64,000 bases of DNA. Origin: Glandiceps talaboti. Taxonomy: Eukaryota; Hemichordata; Enteropneusta; Spengelidae. Location: assembly GCF_964340395.1 (NCBI RefSeq), contig NC_135553.1, forward strand, positions 23,205,449 through 23,269,448. The letters are read 5' to 3'. Made by a program: the position numbers and the translations under genes. The notes under the pieces are model-generated. The model was not told the origin of the DNA. It searched no databases and saw only the letters and a program-made list of their open reading frames with translations. Positions 39,103-52,103 of this stretch are shown one piece after another; positions within the stretch are counted from its first letter, which is position 1; each line of letters starts with the position of its first letter.

Positions 39103-39504
39103 TCAAACTGCCAATCTACATGGCAGTATCTGGGTTGCAGCCTGACTTACTGCAGCTATGGCTCCCGTTGGTCTGAAGGATTTCGCTGTGTACTGAGTAA
39201 CGTTTAGCCCTGCTAAGCGAATTGCTTCATTTAGTGTACCAACGGTGGAGTCGGAAATTGCCCTGTAAGGCGTCTTCAAAGTGATGAACACCGGTTTCGT
39301 ATCTGTAGGACGGAATGTTTCAGTCCTCCTTATGTATTCTGTTAGGCACGTTATTGGGTCAACGATTTTATTTGAATTTGGTGGTACACGTACCTCGACG
39401 CCTGTTCTATTTGTGTTATAATTTTCAATCCCAAAGAACCACATTGTCACTGAACCATAATCATTAAATTCTATATCAGTAGAGAATATAAGTCGTTTTG
39501 TCAT
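39103..39504 (-). pseudogene. DIRS/Ngaro-type tyrosine recombinase fragment
   Basis: A 133-codon open stretch with the features of a retroelement tyrosine recombinase: a DP.TCL..Y segment, TFRPTDTKPVFI, then YTAKSFRPTGAIAAVSQAA, the region that normally holds the HxxR box. The frame stops before the expected GRW and catalytic tyrosine, so the enzyme is incomplete. It follows the RT/RNase H remnant on the same strand, as expected in DIRS-like elements. Confidence 0.7.
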
Positions 39505-39621
39505 CTTTGAAACTGGGTCATAGTAATAGGTGCCCTTTGGTGCTAGGTCTGATGGGCGCGCGTAACATGAAGGATAATGCCAGCAAAGTTAACACTTTGA
39601 GTCTGAACAATTTCAAGTTAA

Positions 39622-39999
39622 GGGAGCCTTCAGTATTTACAAGGGGCAGGGCCGGAGGGATCGGGGGTGGGGGTGGGGGGAGGGTCACATTTTACAAACC
39701 TGTTCTTGGGAGAGGGTCATATTTTGCATTAACAATATTTGGAGGAGGGTCACATTTTACAATCAAATTGAAGATTCAATTATTGTCAATTTGTTTTGTG
39801 TGTCTTGAAATGTAAAAGTGTGATGAGCACTCAACATTTATTTTTACGAGTACATGCCAAAATACAAAAAAATAAAAAATACACATATTGTAAGAAAATT
39901 GTTTAATAAAACGATGCATTTTGTTGCGTGTACCATCTTACCTTATCACACACACTGTCCGTGAATGTTGTTGTTAAAATATGATGGTGATGGCAGCAC

Positions 40000-40044
<45 letters not shown>

Positions 40045-40542
40045 AGTTTGAATGTCAGAGAACATGGAAGTGATACATATACTGACTCAAGTTGTAACAG
40101 TTGGTCAGATTAGAGTGACACTGATACTGAAGGTGAAGGTGATGATGATGACAATGATATCAGGGAACTTTAAATTTACAAGTGACCAGATCAGGCAGAG
40201 TATGCACAACGTGGAAAGCACGTTTTACATACATGTGTACCAACTAGATTGTGTATGATTATAACAGAAAGATCACTAGCCAGTTTTTTACTGTTTTGTC
40301 ACTTTATATGTACAAATATTGCTTTCTAATACAGAGTCAAAATCATTTAATTTGTATGTATACATATAATGGGAATATTGATTAACGATTGTCATGGGGA
40401 GGGTCATGTTTTACAAAATGGGAGAAAGGGGAGGGTCACTTTTTACAAATAGAGAATGGGGGGGGTCATGTTTTTCTCAACAGACCATGTGTGATTTCCT
40501 CCGGTCGCCCCCCCCCCACCCTTGTAAATACTGAAGACTCCC
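39622..40542. mobile_element. 921-bp TIR element with TAA target duplication, inserted in the DIRS-like remnant
   Basis: Termini GGGAGCCTTCAGTATTTACA and the near complement ending ACTGAAGACTCCC, with TAA on both sides (39619-39621, 40543-40545). The interior holds G-tract plus GGGTCA..TTTTACA repeats and a GAT array (40001-40042). The 3-bp TAA duplication fits PIF/Harbinger-type insertion. An acidic Asp/Ser-rich frame near 40,050-40,165 is broken. Confidence 0.6.
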
Positions 40543-40870
40543 TAAGTGTCAAATGAGGTAAACAGTTCTACAAACGGCTGGACAGACATGGTTTTTGTAC
40601 GTTTTGATGGGCATACTGTGCCCGACTTCACCAATGCGGTAGATAATCGTTGAACATCTTTGTTTTCCATAGATGGGTTGAGGCCCATCCCTTCATACAA
40701 ACAGGATTATAGCAGCCGATGTAGATTTAAGAATTGAGGCAGGTCGCTGGGACGAACCTGCAGTATAACACTGATAATCAGCAATCATTCCAGTCTAGTG
40801 GTGGAAACGTTGTTGTTTTTGAATTTCCGCATATGTCAATCATACATAGACATAGTAGATGTAGCCCAAC

Positions 40871-42322
40871 TCATAGTAGTTTGTGTAGTTGCACGTTGGG
40901 ACTGCAGCCTGACTGCATTAGGCGGGTTTCCCAGATACTCGCCAGGCGTAGAGGACCCATTTCTTGTTTTTTTAGTGGTTCCACTGGATGATTTCCAACT
41001 TCTATGATATCTTTATCTTTGGAAGACGGCATCTGTTGTAGTTTGCTGAACCACACATGGTACCAAGGTTGCGCCGGCCACCATGGAGCAATTATTGTCG
41101 CATCTGCATTCTGTAATATTAGTTTGTAGAAGGCAGAAACGTGCATTTACAAAATTCCAGTCTGTCTGCGCTAATGCGTCGACACCTGCGGTCATCGGAT
41201 CCCACAGCCAGCTGTTGTACACTGGTATGGACCGTATCTGATGAGCGGTCATTGATGCGAATCGGTCCACTGTATGAGGTCCCCATACATAGTCTAGGAA
41301 GCGAAATACTCTGGGATGCAGCTAATTCCATTAGTACATAGATTGGTTTCTGGACAAATTGTTCTGCCAGAGTGCTTGATTTACCGGCCAAATATTTGGC
41401 TTTCAGGGTTATATTCGACTGATAAGCTTCGTTCCATATTGCTGTGAGTTATATCGTGACGTAGTTTTTGTATTCTCTGTTTTGGTATACTAATATGTAC
41501 CTGGCTAGTTTGCCAGTCAGTGTTTATCAAGTACCCAATAAATAGTTTCTGATGGGAAGGTTCAAGTGACGATTTTCCCAATTTACTTTCCATCCAAGTT
41601 TTTCTAATGTACTCAAAAGTACTGTTGTGGTTATATACATCATTGTCATTTGTCATAAGCAAGAAATCGTCAACATAGAGTACAATTTTCAAATCCAGAG
41701 AGCGTAAATATTCAACAACAGGTCGTGAAACTTTAGCAAACTAATATGGACTCACATTGAGGCCAAAATGCAATATATTCCAGCAGTAATATCTACCTTT
41801 GTATGCAAAACCCAAGTAAGTTTGGCATTGAGGCTGTACATGATGGAAACCATGTTTTATATCAGGAGTTATTAAATTGTCTTTTGGTTTTACCAAGTCT
41901 ATAACTGTCAATACCCTTGTTTTTAAAGGATTGGCTTTCACAGTGTTCATTGACTCGTCTTAGATCGATCACTAGTCTGTAGTCTCCCTGTTTCTTTGGT
42001 ACACATGTTATGTGAAGAAGTAGGGATGATATCTCTGAAGTCAGAAATTGGTGTTCTTTTAATTCAAAAGTAGGAATATTCTCAGAAAATGGTAAATTGA
42101 CACCATAAGTTAACCATAATAATAATACATGTTCAGAAGTGTTAATCTCTTTCCAATCACTTGTTCAGACAGAGGGTTTCTTGATACCTTAGAAAGACAC
42201 ACCATTTCTACATTAATCTTGGTTACTTGACGTTTCTCCCACGTTGTTGCTGTTGTATTGTTGATAACGCCATGGTACCAAGGAGCTACCTTGCACTCTT
42301 CTGTAATTAACGTACCTGTCAA
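40871..42322 (-). pseudogene. DIRS-like reverse transcriptase/RNase H remnant
   Basis: RT motifs in order: VPKKQGDYRLVIDLRRVNEH (about 42,000), TPDIKHGFHHV, YLGFAYKGRYYCWN, and the catalytic IVLYVDDFLLM (about 41,690). The RNase H region follows with HTVDRFASMTAHQ and WDPMTAGVDALAQTDW, then ATIIAPWWPAQPWYH, a phrase typical of DIRS/Ngaro polyproteins. It is broken by at least one frame change near 41,940, an in-frame TAG near 41,741 and further shifts. Confidence 0.75.
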
Positions 42323-42765
42323 TCCAGATCTTCTTTACGTGTGCAAATCCTTGTACATGAATATTCAGGAATGAAACCATATAAAACACACATCGCGTTA
42401 GAGTTCATGTCATTTTTTTCCTTTCAAATTTATTGGTGGAAAAAATAATTTTTTTTCAAAACATCTTTTAACCAAATGATCGAACATACCATGTAGCTTC
42501 ATAATAAGTAAAAAAAGGACTAAAGTCGCCAACGAACCTGCATCTCATCCTTAATAGCATGAAGAAGACCTGCTGAGAAGGCCTGCTAAGGTGACGTCAT
42601 CATGTGTTCATTTGTCTTCGTCAGTGGCGCCAACCGGAGCATAGTTTATACTTCACGGGCGATATGATACACCCATTATCTAACGATACACGAATGGCAA
42701 ATTATACTAAATTAGTTTTATTTTTAACAAAATAATGGAATTAATCTCATCAACTTGAGTATGTA

Positions 42766-43941
42766 ACAGATACAATCTGACCAATATGCGTCGAGCGGTA
42801 GCGAGGCGCATATTGGTCGGATTGTATCTGTCTTGTACATAGGCGAATTTCCTTTGTTGTGTATTGAGTTTGCAATATACTCCGGAGATAACTCCCACCG
42901 CAACAATAATAATAACAGTGTCTGCGCCATCGTGCATGTCTGCATATCTTCCGGGCTATTTATACACTCTAGCTAATACACATACACCAACGAAATTAGA
43001 CACTCACTTCACACTACAAGTTCTCAAATACAGTGTCTGCTGTACTGTGCATGTTCTCTGAGGATATTTTTACATTGGAGTTATATTGACGTTTCTTTGG
43101 TTGGGCTTTCGCCTTCATCAATCATTCATTTTGACAGCTCTTTCTGGTTGATAACAAACTTTGTACACCGGCGTGGGCGTTACTTGTCAAGCGACAGTGA
43201 TTAATCGGGCGATCAGCCAATCAAGTGTCCGCAAACTTCCTGCTTCAAAATCCAGGGAGCTGAGAATATGAGAAATACCATCCGGGTAATGAAAAGTCCA
43301 TACCCGGAGTATATTAGACAGACGTGGTAATGAAAAGTCAACATCCGGAGTATATTAGACAGACATTGACTGTGTGCGTAATAGACTCCAACAGGAAGAT
43401 GTTTGTATCGAAGTATCCAGTTTGTTATCAACCAGAAAGAGCTGTCAAAATGAATGATTGATGATGGCGAAAGCCCAACCAAATAAACGTCAATAGCTTG
43501 GTTAGTGTGTGTGAACCTTTCAGTAGCTAAGCATGTCTTGTCGAAAGCGACGTTTCGCTCAGTTTACATTTAAGAACATGGAGAGTACAGAGAGTATCCA
43601 ACTTCATTGATGTATGTCTTCTAACTCCAATGTAAAAATATCCTCTGAGAAAATGCACAGTACAGCAGACACTGTATTTGAGAACTTGAAGTGTGAAGTG
43701 AGTGTCGAATTTTGTTAGGGGGTGTATGTGTATTAGCTAGAGTGTATCCCGGAAGATATGCAGACATGCACGATGGTGCAGACACTGTTATTATTATTGT
43801 TGTGGTGGTGGTAAGATAGCAGTGTATGAGTTATCTCCGGAGTATATTGGAATTCGAACTCAATACACAACAAAGGAAATTAGCCGGTGTACAAAACAGA
43901 TACAATCCGACCAATATGCGCCTCGCTACCGCTCGACGCAA
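42766..43941. mobile_element. 1.2-kb giant inverted-repeat element
   Basis: The left end is a 66-bp near-perfect hairpin (42766-42831, ACAGATACAATC...GATTGTATCTGT around GAGCGGTAGC). The right end is a partial copy (43896-43941). Between them, long arms match in inverse order: 42,840-43,160 against 43,420-43,880 (for example GACAGCTCTTTCTGGTTGAT and its complement). A ~125-bp insertion (about 43,496-43,620) breaks the right arm. A 45-bp direct duplication lies at 43,283-43,370. Confidence 0.65.
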
Positions 43942-44136
43942 ATCAGAGAGGGGGGGGCACCTTAATTTGGGACTCAAAGAAGGGGGGTCATCATTTTTAC
44001 GAAGTGAATAAAGGGGAGGGGTCACCTTGTTTTCAACTAAACAAATCATGAGCCACTCTCCTGTACTTAAATGTCCATACATTTAATATCATAACTAGGC
44101 CAAAGCCCCTAAGCTCGCACAGCTGGGTAGATTCAT

Positions 44137-44140
<4 letters not shown>

Positions 44141-44210
<70 letters not shown>
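44141..44210. repeat. (AAT)n array, possibly a LINE/SINE tail on the minus strand
   Basis: On the minus strand GAATAAATTATTATT precedes the array, a form common at retroposon 3' ends. Confidence 0.55.
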
Positions 44211-45192
44211 TTATTCTCAAATTAATGATAATAATACACAGCCGTTTTTATATACATTGTACTGTAGAGAAAAAGACTGAAAAATAGTTGGTCAAGCAAC
44301 TAATCGAGTTCAGCCTCGTCACAATATTTATATATTTTTCTTTACAAAATCAGTTATTTGACGTGTTCCTATTTTAAACACAGTTCATGAAAAACACACT
44401 AAGTAAGAAAAATGAAAACAAAAACACATAGCGAACGAAAGAAACGCATACAAAAGTAAAAATCCAATACACCAACAGAATATATACATATACATAGTGA
44501 TCAATGTAAAGACAAATTATGAATTTATTAACAAGTAGTCCTTGAAATCGAGTTTAAACCTGTGAGCGGCTGCCTCATGATGATACCATAGATAGTGCTC
44601 TCGGCATGGAGATTGCACTTCGTACATAGAATGCGCATGCCTAGTCATTGTACTGCAATACATCCTTGGGTAAAACCACCATAAAACCATCGCATAGTAT
44701 ATAGGACATGTATGCATACTAGTCATTGAGCCGCTATGTTGCCGCTTGTGGGCGCTGTGCGAGTTACTAGTATTAAACAAAACAATGTATGTGCATAAAA
44801 TAAGCCATAAACAAATAGCTATAAATATACATTCAAATATAACAAAAACTCTGTCTCTTGATACATCCAATACATATGGTATGGCGTCACAACACTGCAC
44901 CATGGCCACCTTTAAGCAACAGTTATTTGTTAGAAATGACTTCTTGCTATTGCTTGCCATGAGTTGCATTGTGTCATCTTGTGGTAGAAAAACTTGCATG
45001 TGTAGCTGTACATGTAACACATAAGAAATGAAATACCTTAAGATTTACTGGCTCTAAAATATGTTCCTCCATTGACCTGAACATGTATTTGTGCACTAAC
45101 ATGTGGCAAACACTGTGACTGAAAGTGCCTGACCCAGCCTGTGTCTAGATATTGGTTATTCAATGTCCATGTATATAGTTAGTCTAGTTTAA

Positions 45193-45584
45193 TAGTCGTC
45201 CGGCGGGGACTTATGGATTGCATGGGTTACGTCTGTCCGTCCGTCCGTCCGTCCGTCCGCAGCCGTTTGCGAATTTTCCATGTCCAAAGCCATAACTCAG
45301 ACATGCTTGAACTGATCTCGTTCAAAGTTGGTATTAGGACAGTGTTCTATGACACACATGTGCATATTCATTGTTGTCGTGATACAATCCGATATGGCTG
45401 CCTGGCAGCCATTTTGTTGGCGCAGTTTTCATGTCCAAAGCCATAACTCAGACATGCTTGAACAGAGTAGTGATATCAAAAACAACCATATGAGGCCAAA
45501 CAACATTAACCAGGTTTGAAAATGACATCATAAACTGCCAGTTCCTTAAAACCCAATCATAGTGGGGACATTTTCAATGACTTG
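45193..45584 (-). mobile_element. Pearl-like element family B, copy 2 (opposite orientation)
   Basis: Shares with the 13.2-kb copy the GGCGGGGACTTATGGATT end, a (CCGT)n array, one and a half units with CCAAAGCCATAACTCAGACA, and the far end TTAAAACCCAATCATAG...CAATGACTTG. It is shorter because it has fewer internal units. Confidence 0.6.
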
Positions 45585-47209
45585 TTCCTATATATTTTTA
45601 TACATCTAATGTATGATAACTACAATCATCTCCATTAGAAGTCCCAAATTGATTTATGGTTGAGATCAATTGTTCAATGTAGGGTAAAAACTAAAAATTT
45701 TTAGTGTGGGGTGGGGGTGAGAGGGGGTCTTTTATAATGAAATCAGTTTTGTACCCCAATACAAACAATTCTAAAAATGTCAGATTGAAAAATGGGAAAA
45801 AAATTTGTTATGCATGGCACTAAAATACATTTATTGTGCCAATAAAAGAGCTATTTTTCCTCATTACATACTGGCTTTGTATTCATAGCACTACATAACA
45901 CTACATACTGATTTGAAATTGATTGTGCTGTGTGCAACAATTGTACCAATTTAGTTAGAAGGGGATGGGGAAGGGGCTCTGAGGCCTTACTAAAAGAATT
46001 AGTTTTTTTACCTACTGATCTCACCCCTAATGTGTTGATTTATCATACATGTACAAACTATTGAATTGTTACTTTGCATAGCTATAGTACGAACTACATG
46101 TATAAGATTACTTTTCAGTGTTTGTGTTTCTCTTCTTCTCTGATACATGTGACCATCACCAAGTTTAATATATGTTACCAGGCTACATGTGAAACCCCCT
46201 TTTGTCTTGCTATTATTTTACATCATAAACTACCAAGAAAGAAATATATTCCAAGGTGAACACAATATTAATCGGATTCTCGGAGAATATATATTATGTG
46301 AATGACTGATAAACAAAGTTATAAACACGGATTTGTTTGATGATGATCTAGTAGCCAGGACTTCTATAGTACTGACACGGTGCAAAGTTATGAGGAAAAT
46401 TCGATTTTACATCTCCCCTGGAATATCTAGTATCCACATTGAGTGACTGTATACTGCGAGAACAATTTTGTCAGCAGATCATAATATTACATTTCCTTGG
46501 TATAAGAATTTATTTATTTTCAAGGCTATCATGTTGCCAGCAATATACTGGACAACATAGCCAATAGTAAGTTAATTGAATTAGTAATCTAGTTTAGAAA
46601 TTGCTGTAGTACAGAAAACATTTTAATAACATTTTTTAATTTTTATTTTGTAACCAATGACATTTATCTCATTTCATTATTCAAAACCTTTAAAACATAT
46701 TTAGGTTAGCATTAGCAGTGTGGTCAATGAATTGGGGGGGGGGGGGAGTTTTGAGTCAGTACCAATTATGAACAGGACAAACAAGTGTCTTGAGGCGTGC
46801 AAACGTGTACATGTATGGAAAGCCACAGTTGCGTTAAGTCTAAAGAAAACAATACATGTGGCTATATAATGTGAACATATCTTAAAATGATGTAAACAAT
46901 TCATTATATGATGCAAGTACATTATTATATGTGACAGTTATTGACATGGGTTTACAAGTATATTATCTCCATTTATACTATTGTACTTGATAATTAGCTG
47001 AATTAATCAATATTAATAGTTCACTCAATCTAAGAGATATCCTAGAACATTTGGTTACTAAAACATGAATATTTTGTATGTCCGTGAACAGACAATCATA
47101 CTTCTCATAGGGTTCCTATCTAAAGAGCTTTATACATGTGAAACAATGGATTTTGGTTAGCAATTTACCAGATACACTTACAATTACTGAAAATGTAATA
47201 TGTAAAATC

Positions 47210-47880
47210 AACTATGCAGTTGTCTTGGTAACAGTAGTTTGTAATAAAAGCAACTCCGCATATGCCTTTGCTGTATTTCTCCAGAAAAACTATATAATTT
47301 GCTATTTTCTGAGCGATTTTCATATGTAAAGATCATGTCTGATGTTAGCTACAGAAAAGATTCCGATTGTGGTTTTATAATTGCAAAAAATTAAGATGAC
47401 CTTGAATTTCGACAATGACCTTGATCTTGGATCAAAAAAATCATGTAATCAGTGAATTGCTTGTCCTCAAAACCCTATATACAAACACTTGCACTATATC
47501 AATAGCACTTTCAGATTAGTATATTAACACTTCGGTATAATTGGGGATATTGACATTAGTTGTCTTGGCAACAGTTTTTTTTCTATAAAGCAACTTCACA
47601 TATACTTATTTTTACGTTTTTCGGAAAGATTGTATGTTTGGCTATTTTCTGAACGAATCACAGCTTTACCAGTCATATCTGATGGAAGTATACAGAAAAG
47701 TTCCAATGACGGTTTCGATAAAAGTCCAGCAAATTAAGATGAACTTGAATTTTGACTATGACCCTGAACTTGAATTGAAAAGGGCATTTGATCAGCGAGT
47801 TCCCTGTCCCCTCAAATATATGTACACATACTTTAATTATGATTATAGCATTTATGGGGCACGAGATATGGCGTTTTTCA
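47210..47880. repeat. Two tandem ~345-bp diverged copies
   Basis: Both copies hold GTTGTCTTGG(T/C)AACAGT, AAAGCAACT, GGCTATTTTCTGA or TTGCTATTTTCTGA, ACAGAAAAG, AAATTAAGATGA(C/A)CTTGAATTT and a run of TGACC(T/C)TGA-like motifs. Confidence 0.5.
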
Positions 47881-48238
47881 TGTTTTAGCATCCTTCAAAA
47901 TAACGTCAATGTTACCATGGAAACCTTCTCCTGTGCGTTTGCGCAAGAAAATCCAGAGGGGCAACATCAGTTTTATGAAGGCTCAGCAGGTGTTACTCTA
48001 ACCAAATATACTGGCAAAAATTGTACTTCAAGCCGGGCAATTATTTTACAAAATTTCAGCCTTGGCGCCCTGACTATATGGTACATCGTGAAAGATCGAG
48101 TTACATGTGTACACGTCTGGTATAAGATGTCGACGTCGACGTCCAATATGGTTTTTTTCCGCTCTAATATATGACCATAACAATGATAATATAATCATTC
48201 ATCAGTTCATACATTTATACATGTCAGTTTACATCCTT

Positions 48239-49709
48239 AACATGCACTCTAGTTTGAAGTGAATGTGAGTATGTTAAACTGTAGACATGCACTCTAGTTT
48301 GAAGTGAATGTGAGTATGTTAAACTGTAGACATGCACTCTAGTTTGAAGTGAATGTGAGTATGTTAAACTGTAGACATGCACTCTAGTTTGAAGTGAATG
48401 TGAGTATGTCAACTGTAGACATGTACTCTAGTTTGAAGTGAATGTGAGTATGTCAACTGTAGACACGTACTCTAGTTTGAAGTGAATGTGAGTATGTTAA
48501 ACTGTAGACATGCACTCTAGTTTGAAGTGAATGTGAGTATGTTAAACTGTAGACATGCACTCTAGTTTGAAGTGAATGTGAGTATGTTAAACTGTAGACA
48601 CGCACTCTAGTTTGAAGAGAATGTGAGTATGTTAAACTGTAGACATGTACTCTAGTTTGAAGTGAATGTGAGTGTCAACTGTAGACATGCACTCTAGTTT
48701 GAAGTGAATGTGAGTATGTTAAACTGTAGACATGCACTCTAGTTTGAAGTGAATGTGAGTATGTCAACTGTAGACATGTACTCTAGTTTGAAGTGAATGT
48801 GAGTATGTTAAACTGTAGACATGCACTCTAGTTTGAAGTGAATGTGAGTATGTCAACTGTAGACATGTACTCTAGTTTGAAGTGAATGTATGTTAAACTG
48901 TAGACATGTACTCTAGTTTGAAGTGAATGTGAGTATGTTAAACTGTAGACATGTACTCTAGTTTGAAGTGAATGTGAGTATGTCAACTGTAGACATGCAC
49001 TCTAGTTTGAAGTGAATGTGAGTATGTTAAACTGTAGACATGTACTCTCGTTTGAAGTGAATGTGAGTATGTCAACTTTAGACATGTACTCTAGTTTGAA
49101 GTGAATGTGAGTATGTTAAACTGTAGACATGCACTCTAGTTTGAAGTGAATGTGAGTATGTTAAACTGTAGACATGCACTCTAGTTTGAAGTGAATGTGA
49201 GTATGTTAAACTGTAGACATGCACTCTAGTTTGAAGAGAATGTGAGTATGTTAAACTGTAGACATGTACTCTAGTTTGAAGTGAATGTGAGTATGTCAAC
49301 TGTAGACATGCACTCTAGTTTGAAGTGAATGTGAGTATGTTAAACTGTAGACATGCACTCTAGTTTGAAGTGAATGTGAGTATGTCAACTGTAGACATGT
49401 ACTCTAGTTTGAAGTGAATGTGAGTATGTTAAACTGTAGACATGCACTCTAGTTTGAAGTGAATGTGAGTATGTCAACTGTAGACATGTACTCTAGTTTG
49501 AAGTGAATGTGAGTATGTTAAACTGTAGACATGTACTCTAGTTTGAAGTGAATGTGAGTATGTTAAACTGTAGACATGTACTCTAGTTTGAAGTGAATGT
49601 GAGTATGTCAACTGTAGACATGCACTCTAGTTTGAAGTGAATGTGAGTATGTTAAACTGTAGACATGCACTCTAGTTTGAAGTGAATGTGAGTATGTTAA
49701 ACTGTAGAC
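48239..49709. repeat. Minisatellite, ~33 units of 44-45 bp with higher-order structure
   Basis: Unit begins CATGCACTCTAGTTTGAAGT and continues GAATGTGAGTATGTTAAACTGTAGA in segments. The 45-bp form (GTTAAACTG) alternates with a 44-bp form (GTCAACTG), and CATGCAC alternates with CATGTAC. A rare GAAGAGA variant at 48611 and 49230, in matching neighbourhoods, indicates a ~619-bp higher-order duplication. The 45-bp form is open as a 15-residue repeat on the minus strand, but the 44-bp units break frame. Confidence 0.9.
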
Positions 49710-50289
49710 ACTGTCAATCTCAACCTAATCTCATGGATTACTACTATCTTCTCATTGGAACAAATGGGTCAAACAGGGTTGTTCGTTTGTACAGGACCTA
49801 CTTTTTCTATATTAGACAACTGTTATTCACACCCATGAATATAATCCTAATCTGACGCCCTATCTCTATTAGAGGGGATAATCTGTACACAATCTATAGG
49901 CAAACGTGAAAAGTAACATGTTATGTACTCAGACCACTTCTTTTAGTGGTCTAAGATTTATACAGGCTGTATATAGACTGTCGCTACTTGTCGATTTGGC
50001 TTGGAAAGATCATAAAATGCATTCAAGAAACTTCATGAACATTTCGATAATGTTACCTTTTGGTAACTTTGAAAATTACCTGCCCAACCAAAATTTCTAT
50101 CTACCGTTTTTTTCCTTGTACAGTTGGTTATTATAGCATGTGGCACAGTGCACAGATACAGCCTAATTACCGAAAATCATTTGTTATGCAAATTACTCTT
50201 TAAAACAAAGCTACACCAACAAGCTTTATAACACTGTGCTTTGTTATGGTTGATACATGTATAATTAGGAATACTTCGGTGAACTTTGA

Positions 50290-50525
50290 CTTGTGCTTTG
50301 CCTCGGTGAAATTGATTCACTCGCAAACCAAAGTGACACGCATATGTCTCACATAGTATGTTATCTTTGTGCCAGGTTTGGTTGTAATCAGTTGGTGCAT
50401 GGCAGAGATATGAGGGTTAACGCACGCACGCATGCACACGTACATACAGACGGAACCCAACGTAATAACATCCTTCGAGGCGTGCCCGGGCGTTGGAGGC
50501 TAAAAACCAAAAAACCAGACCACGA
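50290..50525. repeat. Degenerate dispersed repeat with CGCACG array
   Basis: GTGCCAGGTTTGGTTG, GAGATATGAGGGTTAACGCA, an ACGC array, CAGACGGAACCCAA and GGCGTGCCCGGGCG follow in order, resembling the array-plus-ACGG layout of family B elements. Only one copy is in the window. Confidence 0.35.
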
Positions 50526-50845
50526 ATAATCACAAAGGAGTATATACAGTGTTTGTTACCTATATATGCCCATTTACCTATTATCGTGGTATTCTATACT
50601 AGTATAAGAAATTAAAGGTTTACAGACACATTAGTTACAATGCTTTCCAATCTTTTCCGCTTGAAAGCAACCTAACTATCGGAAACTCTATTTTTGGTTC
50701 TCCCATGAAATGTGTAATGTTGAGATAACAAACCATTGCCCCAAACACAGATAACAGACATACGTAAGCTTACTTCCTAAAGGTTCACTCATGCAGGCGT
50801 ATTTTATAGTCTGGTTATCATGTTGAAAGAGTCGAGTGTAACATC

Positions 50846-50951
<106 letters not shown>

Positions 50952-51800
50952 AGAAAGTTCGGCATGTTCAAGTTATGTGCAGCGCCCTCAAACAATACAT
51001 TGGCCTGATTCTTTCCACTCTCGATTTCACCATACAGTACAACGCAACGCATGACAATCTTATTTGTGTGTGTCTGTCGTGCGTACAGTAAGGGGCGTTG
51101 TCGTGTGATTTAATAGAAAGTGCCTTGATGAAGCTAAGCCTTTCAGATGTAGTCATCGATCATTTATATAAATCTAATGTGTAGAAGGCACACAAGGCAC
51201 AACATCGATTCTTGGTAAGTACTGACAGTAGGTAAGTAAGTGTGCACGTGTGTACACTACACGATCACTTGAGTTAAAACCTTACTGTAAACTTCTCTAA
51301 TTATACTAATAGTAATACTCGTTGTATCGCCGTTCAATTGCGATATTAGTTTTGTTACGTACGTAATGACAAAATAATATTTACTGAACGATTCGCCCCC
51401 GTCGTTATTGGCCGTTTCTCACACAAACTGTTCCTACGTCCATCAATTGTCCATATGGGATTGCGACGTCAAAATCGCAAATTCAATTTCAAACTACCGC
51501 ATTGCGTATTAAACCCACTCACTCACTGAGAGGTGTAGTACATGCAATTTATCGACTATGAAAATATTATTATACATACAGATTCACATGTCTGATCATG
51601 AATAATTGAAGAAGTGTATTGTACACCGTGATACTCGTCAATACAAGCAGGGTGTGTGAGTTCAGAGCTTCATGTGACGTGGGTACGCGTATGTGGAAGC
51701 CATATTGGATTGCCACCTTCTTATGTAATAGTGCATCCATCTGTCTAATTAATTACCATGCTGTCCATGTAACATCTGAGTTCTCAGCTTTACATACCGT

Positions 51801-52063
51801 TAAAAAAAAACGGAGTGTCTCGTGACCGGCGCCTGTCAACAGCATAACGTGCTCGTGACAAGTTGGGGATTTTTACGGAATCAATTTGATGTGTATTGAA
51901 AAACACGATCTGGTTACCTTTGAAAATAATTGCCTTCGTACCCTGAATACGTATACATAGAACTTTCAAAAATGTATAAATCATGTGCAAGCGTTAAACT
52001 GACATGACAGGGCTGGGATTACATAACGTTCGCCGAAACCAGTTGTTCTATATCGTTGTAACG

Positions 52064-52103
<40 letters not shown>

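Noticed and set aside
44517-45020. 167-codon minus-strand ORF
   Set aside because: Cys/His/Met-rich without recognisable domain or splice context. The end (FKLDFKDYLL) faintly recalls a LINE RT C-terminus near an AAT tail, but this is too weak to call.
48224-49709. CRISPR-like array
   Set aside because: Units are contiguous with no unique spacers; it is a minisatellite in a eukaryotic genome.
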